Source: Elymus sibiricus (lineage: Eukaryota; Streptophyta; Magnoliopsida; Poales; Poaceae). From it: a stretch of DNA of 64,000 nt. The stretch covers positions 400,043,886-400,107,885 of the forward strand of contig CM077666.1 in assembly GCA_039707655.1 (NCBI GenBank), read 5' to 3'. Of the stretch, positions 55,803-64,000 are shown piece after piece. The notes beneath the pieces were generated by a model that was not told the DNA's origin, ran no database searches, and saw only the letters and a program-made list of their open reading frames with translations. Position numbers and translations under genes: made by a program. Each line of letters starts with the position of its first letter. Position 1 is the stretch's first letter.

Positions 55803-58800
55803 ATGGCGGCGGGCACTCGAGCCCTCTTCCTCGCCTGCTTCCGCGGCGGCGGCGGCGGCGGAACATCCGAGGCGAGCGGCGGCCGCCTCGCGCTGCGGCC
55901 GCGGTACCCGTCCATGCCGCGGCGCCCCAAGGCGGCCGCGGTCGCCGGCGATCTGGAGGCCGCGGCGGGGGCGGCCGAGGAGGAGGAGGATAAGGTGGCG
56001 GTGTTCGCGGTGACCGGCATGACCTGCGCCGCCTGCGCGGGGTCGGTGGAGAAGGCCGTCAAGCGGCTCCCCGGCATCCACGACGCCGCCGTCGACGTCC
56101 TCGGCTGCCGCGCGCAGGTCGCCTTCTACCCGGCATTCGTTTCGGTGAGCACTGAGCAGAGCACCCTGATTTTAGGCCCTTCCTCAATTGTTAAGCACGC
56201 TCAGCTCAACATCCGCCGGCAGTTTGGCATTTTAGGGGGGTGTGGGGTCGGATGAATTTAGGATTTTAGATGGTCGCGTGTGATTATTTTGAGTTTTTTT
56301 TTCAGTGAAAATGCTGTGCATACTTTTGATGTACAGTTATAGATGAGTACAAGGATTCATCCCTTTGGGTGTGGCGGGTGCTGTGCTTATACGTCAAGTC
56401 ACATGCATTGCTTCCTTATCCGAACCCTGGAAACTGATACATGGGCGTTTTTAGCTTTAGGAGGTCCCAGCATCACAAAATTAGGTGATATTGGGAGCAT
56501 TGGCAACTTTGCGAGGTGATAGACCGTAGATTTATAGAGGCAAATGCGTCGCTCTGTGCAACTACTTTGGGGATTTAGGCAGTGTCTTGGTGAATCCAGT
56601 GGCAAAGGCTAAACAAAAACTCCTGATAAACAACCAATGCTGGTACGTATGGTTAATAGCATCACTCGAGGAGGGATTCATGTGGCCTTAATTGGTTTTC
56701 TTTTTGAGATGAGAAACGTTTAAAGGGGTGGTGGCCCTGAAAGTTCTTGCATTTATTGACTTTGTGTGGTTCAGAAGGCTACAGGTAGACAACTTTGCTT
56801 CTGATGTGAAGCCGCTAACTACTTTGCGTGTCTTCAAAACATCGGGTGGTCGATTTGGGTTCTCATTACATGCCTAGTTGTGAATACTGTGATGTGCACG
56901 AGGCTGCAGACTCAGTATGAAGCTTGATTTGGGAAAATAGATTGACGGTTCCTACTTATTGTTGATGTTTACAAGTTTTCAACCACAAGTGCAGATAACC
57001 TTGTGAAATTATATGCACATGTACAGCAGCAGAATTTCAAAGTTTATCAACTAAAGTTTGTGTCGTACCTCTGGAGATTGTTACCCTTAGGTATCAATCT
57101 TCTCAAAAATCTTTTGCTTAGATGTTTTGAACTTGTGAACTCTTGTGCCTCTGCTGAAGTAATGGAACGCGGCTACCTATGTACACGGTGGTCACATGGT
57201 AAAAAGATCTACTTCCAGCGACCCTTTGCTCTTTCCCACAGTGCATCCCGGGTTGCGGTGCACTCTGTTGCATAAATTCAAGTTTGTTTCATCTGTTCTT
57301 GTTTTTCCTCCCACTCCCACTAGACTTGATCATATGTCAACTAATTATTAAATTTTCAGGCTGGTAAATATTTTCTTATTCTGGAAAATTTTGCAACTCA
57401 CGTTTCTCATCTCATGATTACCGTCTTTCATCAGTGGAGCATTTGGGGTGCAACCTTGTCCCACTCCCACCATTGTTATCTCTGATTATCTTTCAAGAAA
57501 GAACTGTTATTTTTGAAAACAACAGGAAGTACATAACCTTTTTATCAGTATCGTGAAAATTATTGGTACGATAGGTGTACTTTTCCTATTGTTGGAAGTC
57601 CTTTTCCTGCAGCGTAAGTGCACTATTCTAGTTGGATGACGAGAGATACTCCATTTGATTGGAATTATAGAATCCAAAAAAAGTTCATCTCTATTTCAAC
57701 ATAATGGCTGCTTGCTCACACAATTCCTTGTTGGATGGCACCTATGATTGGGCTGATGTCATTTCTTGCTGCATCTAGTAACTTTAATCAGTAATAGCTA
57801 GAAGATAGTGCCACACTTAGGTGTCCTATTCAATATAGCAGTACCATCTATGGCTAAAGTATAGCAAATACGAGGCCAAGATACCCCCGTCAGAAAAGGC
57901 CAAGATAGTGAAAAGTCGAAAGTGAGCCTGGGCCACACGGAGCCCTTTTTATTTTTTCAAACCTCAAGAAATTCTGAAAACAATTATGCTTGTACATATA
58001 GATGTTCCTTCATTAATAATACTTCATGCTCTTACAGAGTTCGTGTCTATGTTATCGATAATTATTGGGAGATCGAAGTTCATGACTGCCTTTTCTTTAC
58101 AGGAGGAAAAAATTAGGGAAACCATTGAAGATGTTGGTTTTGGAGCTAAACTAATCGACGAGGAGCTCAAAGAAAAGAACATTCTAGTATGCAGGCTGCA
58201 CATAAAAGGAATGACCTGCACGTCTTGTGCAAACACAGTTGAATCCGCCTTGCAAGCTGTTCCAGGGGTTCAGAGAGCTTCCGTTGCACTGGCTATTGAA
58301 GAGGCGGAAATCCGTTATGATCGCAGGGTTGCTGCTGCTATCCAACTAGTCCATGCAGTTGAAGAATCTGGCTTTGAAGCAATACTGGTCACCGCAGGAG
58401 AAGATCGGAGCAGGATAGACCTCAAAGTGGACGGTATTCTCGACGAGAGATCAGTAATGATAGTGAAAAGTTCTGTCCAAGCTCTTCCTGGTGTGGAAGA
58501 CATAAAAATCGATACCGAGCTCCAAAAGATAACCATCTCTTACAAGCCTGACCAAACAGGCCCGCGAGATCTCATCGAAGTCATCGAGTCAGCTGGATCT
58601 GGTCATATTGCTGTATCAATATATCCGGAAGCCGATGGAAGAGAGCAGCATAGAAATGGGGAGATAACGCGGTACAGGCAGTCCTTTTTATGGAGCTTGC
58701 TTTTCACAATTCCAGTGTTCCTAACCTCCATGGTGTTCATGTACATCCCAGGGCTGAAGGATGGGCTGGACAAAAAGGTTGTCAACATGATGAGCATTGG

Positions 58801-61156
58801 TGAACTATTGCGGTGGATTTTGTCAACACCTGTCCAGTTTGTAATTGGCCGCAAATTTTACACTGGTGCTTACAAGGCAATGTGTCATGGCTCACCGAAC
58901 ATGGATGTGCTCATTGCTCTAGGGACCAACACGGCGTACTTCTACTCAGTTTACTCAGTTCTCCGAGCTGCCACTTCTGAGAATTATATGTCAACTGATT
59001 TTTTTGAGACAAGTTCCATGCTCATATCATTTATCCTTCTTGGAAAATACCTCGAGATCTTGGCAAAAGGAAAGACCTCTGAGGCTATTGCCAAGCTGAT
59101 GGATCTTGCACCAGAAACTGCAACTGTGCTGATATACGACAACGAAGGGAATGTCGTAAGCGAGAAAGAGATCGACAGTCGGTTGATTCAGAAAAATGAT
59201 GTGATCAAAGTCATACCTGGTGGGAAAGTTGCTTCCGATGGATTTGTTATTTGGGGCCAGAGCCATGTGAATGAAAGCATGATCACCGGAGAATCACGGC
59301 CCGTGGCAAAGAGGAAGGGCGACACTGTGATTGGAGGGACGGTGAACGAGAATGGTGTGCTCCATGTCAGGGCAACATTTGTTGGATCAGAGAGTGCCCT
59401 GGCACAGATTGTAAGGCTAGTAGAGTCAGCCCAAATGGCAAAAGCTCCTGTGCAGAAGTTTGCTGATCAGATATCCAAAGTCTTTGTCCCCCTGGTGAGT
59501 TCAGTTACATTGTGTTAATCCAGTAACATTGTACTCTTATCAGTACTGAACAATCAGCTTTATGCTTGCAGGTCATCCTTCTTTCTTTGCTTACTTGGCT
59601 TACATGGTTCTTAGCTGGGAGGTTTCATGTCTACCCTAGCTCGTGGATACCATCTTCCATGGATAGCTTTCAGCTAGCTCTTCAGTTCGGGATATCAGTT
59701 ATGGTGATCGCCTGCCCTTGCGCCCTAGGACTTGCAACTCCAACTGCTGTGATGGTTGCGACTGGAGTTGGTGCCTCGCAAGGTGTTCTGATCAAGGGTG
59801 GGCAAGCTCTGGAGAGTGCGCAGAAGGTATCAGTAATAAGTATAAAAGTGAAAACATGTTAGCAGATAGTGCTTCATATTGTTGACGAACATCATTTGTA
59901 TGATATGAAATTTTACAGGTGGACTGCATTGTTTTCGACAAGACAGGAACACTAACCATTGGGAAGCCTATTGTCGTCAATACCAGGCTCTTTAAAAACA
60001 TGGTCCTACGTGAATTCTATGACTATGTTGCAGCAGCAGAGGTATGCTTTCTAACCATATATGTGTCCGCGGTGTCTTCTTATTAGATTTTTCTTGTAGT
60101 GTCTCGGGAAGATGCCTTGATCAAATTTAATTGATTTTCAGGTCAACAGTGAGCATCCGCTGGCTAAAGCGATAGTGGAGCATGCCAAGAAATTCCACTC
60201 GGAAGAAACCCATATCTGGCCTGAAGCAAGGGATTTCATTTCAGTCACCGGACACGGTGTCAAGGCAAAAATCAGCGACAAGAGTGTCATTGTGGGCAAC
60301 AAGAGCTTTATGTTGTCATTAGACATTGATGTCCCTGTGGAAGCTTCAGAAATCCTCATGGCAGAGGAAGAGAAGGCACACACAGGGATCATCGTGGCCA
60401 TGGATCAAGAAATTGTGGGCATAATCTCTGTGTCTGATCCGATCAAACAAAACGCTCATGAAGTGATATCATACCTCAAGTCAATGAAGGTGGAGTGCAT
60501 AATGGTGACCGGGGACAACTGGGGAACTGCCAACGCCATCGGCAAAGAGGTTGGCATCGAAAACATTATAGCTGAGGCGAAGCCAGAGCAGAAGGCTGAG
60601 AAGGTGAAGGAACTTCAGGTGAGCTATGCTAAATGTCCTTGCTTTATCTCAAAGGGCCATATCCTTTGCTTTATTACTTTGATGGTGCTGTCACACAGTA
60701 ACAGGATACAGCCACGCATTCACTCACTGCCTTTAAATCTTTGATTGATCACTGCAGTTGTCTGGAAAAATCGTCGCGATGGTCGGCGATGGGATCAACG
60801 ACTCGCCAGCGCTGATGGCAGCCAACGTGGGGATGGCCATCGGCGCGGGCACCGACGTGGCCATCGAGGCAGCGGACATCGTGCTCATGAAGAGCAACCT
60901 GGAGGACGTGATCACGGCCATCGACCTGTCGAGGAAGGCCTTCTTCCGCATACGGATGAACTACGTCTGGGCCCTGGGCTACAACATCATCGGCATCCCG
61001 ATCGCCGCGGGGGTGCTGTTCCCGTCGACCCGGTTCCGGCTGCCGCCGTGGGTCGCGGGCGCCGCGATGGCTGCGTCCTCCGTCAGCGTCGTCTGCTGGT
61101 CCCTGCTGCTGAGGTACTACAAGAGGCCGTTGATCACACAGGAGCGACAGACATAG
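55803..61156 (+). CDS. HMA5: Copper-transporting P1B-type ATPase, HMA5 type
   Basis: Pumps Cu(I) across a membrane at the cost of ATP; in rice and Arabidopsis HMA5 is tied to copper export and root-to-shoot loading. Six exons, all GT-AG and phase 0: 55803-56144, 58103-59494, 59572-59826, 59919-60041, 60142-60618 and 60758-61156, predicting 995 residues, the family's usual length. HMA domain 1 has GMTCAAC (72-78), HMA domain 2 GMTCTSC (150-156), and a third HMA-like fold (about 219-285) lacks the cysteines. Eight membrane helices start near 308. TGES is at 509-512, CPC at 626-628, DKTGT with phosphorylated Asp 670, SEHP at 707-710, then TGDN and GDGIND (873-878). YN in helix 7 and MAASS in helix 8 fit Cu(I) selectivity. 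Intron 1 is 1958 bp. An alternative first exon may exist at 52159. Confidence 0.93.
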
Positions 61157-63027
61157 AGAAGAGGACAACCGTATATATGATAGTATGCGTAGAATAAGCT
61201 GTAGATATCTGTAACAAGCATGTGGTAGAATGACGAAGCAGCAGTCCTCTAATGAAAATGTATATATAATTCTAGTAATATGAGTGTTCTTAGTGCAAGT
61301 GATGCCTGTATCGTGCTGTGCCGGTTCGCTTTAACAGGTAGGAATAAATTAGCATACTAGTAGTCCACTATAGATTGCAACTTTGACCTTTGATGAAGGG
61401 AATTGAACAACTTTGGAGGGGTCAGGGGTCAAGGCCGGTGCTGTGACTGACCGGGGTCAAGTTCGAAAACGATAAGTAAAGATGGTGCTCTGTGACTACG
61501 CTAGATTCCGGCAAGAAGCATGCCTCTTCACGGTGCGTTGTCCACTTGTCCTCACTGTTGAGCGATGCGATGCCAGTCACCTAACGAAGCCGGTTAAGAA
61601 CGCAATGGGCAACTGATACAACTTTGCGACCAAAAGGAACCTGATATAAAGTGATACGGCTTTAATTTCGTTCGATAGGATTGTAAAGTGAGCGCAGTAA
61701 GCAGGTGTTTTCCTATAATGATGATATATGCTCCTAGTATAAAGTAGTAATAGACACAAGTCGCAGCAAAGATGGCGCGAAAGATGCTAGACCGGATCCA
61801 TCAAACAAAGCTCAATCGGTTCTTCACGGTTGCCTGCCGTGTCGACCTTCTTGTGGCCCGTCCGTCAGACGGCGACCGGCGACCGGCGAGCAGCATGCCG
61901 TCCACGTCTCTCAACGGCCCAACAGCCCAAGGCATCGTCCATCCATCCAACCTTTTCATATTCACTGCTTGCTTGTATCACCAACCTGATCGATCGCCGA
62001 CGCCCGTCCGTCTCAAAGGCATCGTTGATTATGCTGTTTTGCTGCTCGCTAGCTAGCCAATCGTCGCTGATGCGTTTTGCAGCATCTCGCAGGCAGAAGC
62101 GAAGAACCGTATCGCTCGCCCACCGAGACCGACCGCCGGCATCGATCGGGGCGGGCATATCCGCCCGGCCCTTCTGGACCGGCCCATTCAATTCGTGCGT
62201 CATGCATGATGCGTGGCGCTATGCATGCCAGGCCCGAAACGCACAACGGAAGCGCCGGATTCCTGTTGTGATCGTTTGCGAATTCGCGCCTACTACGTGT
62301 GACTAGCGAGTAGCGACAACGACCATACCATACGTGTGAATGTGAAAGGACGCGCGGGCGTGAGCACCTGACCATCTCATCTCATCTCATCTGCATGCAC
62401 GAGGCGTGACGCGCTTGGTCCGATCCAGCCGCCGACGGATGATGCTTCCAGAAGCTTGGTGCCTTCCGGAATCGGTGGTGATCGGCCGTGGCGCGAGTGT
62501 ATGCTTTCTTCGTCAGACTTCCGGGTCCACGACTCAGCCACAAGCTCTTTTCCGGCACGGTGTCGTGTCTCAGGATTTGTGAGTTTTTTTTTTCCTATTT
62601 TTATTGCGACCACAAGATTTATCAGGTTCGAGACAATGAGAATACGACATGCATGAAAGCCGTCCACGTACGTCCGGCGACAGCACGAGACCACGTACAC
62701 GTACAGGGATGCTTCCAGAATATATCAATATCGACATTTGCGGATTTTGCATTCCCACCATCACCAGCTCCGCGTACGAAACGAGCGATGGGCCGAGACC
62801 GTCCGATCCGATCGGACGGCGCGGCCTCAGCCGCCCAAGTTGACCCCAGCGCCTCGATTCCGTTCGCACGGACGCCCCGGCGGCTACGTGCTTCCTCCGT
62901 CGCGGGCCACACGCATTCATTATTCACTGCTGCGAGCGTTCAGGCCAAAATCACTCTTCTGACCTTGTTAGAAAAACTTTGTCACAAAGTGAACTCTGCA
63001 TGATTTTTTTTACAATCTGACCCTTTT
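61157..63027. other. HMA5 3' region and intergenic spacer
   Basis: The HMA5 3' untranslated region probably ends near 61260-61290, where AATGAAAATG and TATATATAAT elements could serve for polyadenylation. Beyond that, short overlapping ORFs on both strands at 61770-62960 have no domains. A CATCT repeat (ATCTCATCTCATCTCATCTG) lies near 62373. No gene seen. Confidence 0.5.
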
Positions 63028-63330
63028 GAAAACGCCACAGCCTGCGGCGTTTTTGGGCCACACCGAAACGCCGAGCTAGCTCGCGTTACTGCCCTGGCCC
63101 ACGGTTAGGCCGAGCACGCGTTACTTGCTGACATGGCAGGTTGGAAACGCCAAGCCAGTCCGTGTTGCTGGAAACGCCAGGAGCTTTGGCGTTTCTTCCC
63201 CAGATATAAACGCCAGGGGCTTTGGCGTTTCTGGTCTGGCCCACCATCAGGCCTAGCTGGCCTAAGTGGCGGTCAGAAACGCCAAACATTTTGGCGTTGC
63301 TGAGAACGTCATGCCTCCTGGCGTTGCTTA
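63028..63330. repeat. Cluster of AAACGCC...GGCGTTT hairpins
   Basis: At least six inverted pairs in 300 bp: about 63029-63053, 63065-63087, 63171-63195, 63208-63230, 63276-63300 and 63303-63327. Each has an AAACGCC-type arm, a 5-11 base centre and a GGCGTTT/GGCGTTG arm. Probably a repeat-element remnant. It ends about 325 bp before the peroxidase TATA box. Confidence 0.75.
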
Positions 63331-63655
63331 CCTGAACAAGTCTCGCGAGACTAGAAAGCAAATGTATGGGAAGTCTCCACGGACAAATGTACGGAAAATA
63401 CTAGAAAACAGGCAACTGTAGCTGGCTGCCCATGCGTCCGAGACCTGGTGAGCTAATTGAGTAGTACTAAAAACTACATCTGCGATACCGCATGATGCTT
63501 GAGAATGCCAACTACAGCGGTCATGCTATGCTGTGCTACAGTACATTTGCCTTTTCTATGCGACGGAGCTGAATAGTGATTTTGGCCGAGCGTTCACACC
63601 TCTGTCCATAACAAGATTCCAAGCCCCAACCTGCCCCCGGCCGTGGGCCTGGCCC

Positions 63656-63662
63656 TATAAAT
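63656..63662 (+). promoter_or_regulatory. TATA box of glutathione peroxidase gene
   Basis: TATAAAT in GGCCCTATAAATCTTCC, 161 bp before the ATG at 63823, with a C-rich leader between. Confidence 0.7.
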
Positions 63663-63822
63663 CTTCCGGTGACGTCCCGGCCAAAATCCTCGTCGTCTGC
63701 ACGCTACCGTCCTCCCCCCAAACTCCCAACTACCCGCTCGCTCCCGAGTTCTGAGCCCGCTCGATCTCCGCCGCAGCCATCCCACCGACGCCGCTCCGTC
63801 AAGTCGCACGGGGAACCTCGCC

Positions 63823-64000
63823 ATGGCCGCCGCGTCCTCCGCCACCTCCGTCCACGACTTCACCGTCAAGGTCAGCCCCGCTCTCCTCCCCTTCGATCTC
63901 TGTATTTATTTTTCACACGCTGCTAGATCCCCTGCTCGGCCTGCTCCCGACTCCGAGCTAGCACGAGGTGTGCCTGCTCTGCGCTTTGCTTGTTCTGGCG
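63823..64000 (+). CDS. Glutathione peroxidase, first exon and start of intron 1 (runs off window)
   Basis: Exon 1 is 63823-63870: 16 codons, MAAASSATSVHDFTVK, ending at a donor AAG|GTCAGC. This N-terminus is that of grass cytosolic phospholipid-hydroperoxide glutathione peroxidases, in which VHDFTVKD opens the thioredoxin-like fold. These enzymes reduce peroxides, in plants mainly with thioredoxin as donor and a Cys in place of selenocysteine. The start has good context (CGCCATGGCC). The rest of 63871-64000 is intron. The catalytic part is outside the window, so identity rests on 16 residues, the short exon and, from memory, rice having a GPX gene beside HMA5. Confidence 0.75.
   Translation, partial: MAAASSATSVHDFTVKVSPALLPFDLCIYFSHAARSPARPAPDSELARGVPALRFACSG

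Noticed and set aside
55703..55993. Upstream ORF in the HMA5 leader
   Set aside because: Its ATG lies only 7 bases after the TATA box, before the expected transcription start, so it should not be in the mRNA.
57986..58102. Open frame upstream of HMA5 exon 2 as extra coding sequence
   Set aside because: A strong acceptor (TTTTCTTTACAG) at 58102 and the phase-0 match with exon 1 show that this is intron 1.

Overview
The window is nuclear DNA of a Triticeae grass (wheat, Aegilops or barley group). About three quarters of it is nested transposable elements of types typical of that tribe, followed by a low-copy gene island with grass-style exon-intron genes. There are no bacterial operons, ribosome binding sites or CRISPR arrays. 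The gene pair on the right, a copper P1B-ATPase of the HMA5 type followed by a glutathione peroxidase, is as I recall also neighbouring on rice chromosome 4. That would place this window on a group 2 chromosome (inference). Region by region: 1-8157 is most of an Athila-type Ty3/gypsy retrotransposon whose 5' LTR is cut by the window edge; its gag-pol carries stops and frameshifts, and a clean small accessory ORF lies after integrase. 8971-47499 is one insertion stack. The outermost layer is a decayed CACTA-like DNA transposon. A Tat-type Ty3/gypsy element on the minus strand (9164-46635, LTR 489 bp, perfect 5-bp target duplication CCAAA) sits inside it. Without its inserts the Tat element is close to 10 kb, and it carries a spliced ORF antisense to gag-pol. 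Four elements are inserted in it: an Angela/WIS/BARE-like copia element (9504-18025, duplication TGGAG), a non-autonomous Athila-type element (21948-28531), a two-gene CACTA transposon (28989-39800, duplication TAT), and a solo LTR (43813-45370). 47500-51985 holds a broken coiled-coil gene, a LINE tail, two inverted-repeat elements and unclassified sequence. 52079-61156 is the HMA5 locus: a complete six-exon gene predicting 995 residues with every catalytic motif, preceded 3.6 kb upstream by an intact second copy of its promoter and first exon. 63656-64000 is the promoter, first exon and start of the first intron of a glutathione peroxidase gene that runs off the window. How the parts work together: only the HMA5 and peroxidase genes look functional for the plant, one in Cu(I) export and one in detoxifying peroxides. 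All transposon polyproteins and transposases with a recognised enzymatic domain are broken. Two small retrotransposon ORFs of unknown function remain open. The most notable points are the tandem alternative first exon of HMA5, a hairpin and a polypurine motif re-used at several places in the Athila-type elements, and a CACTA element with an internal copy of its subterminal repeat array.
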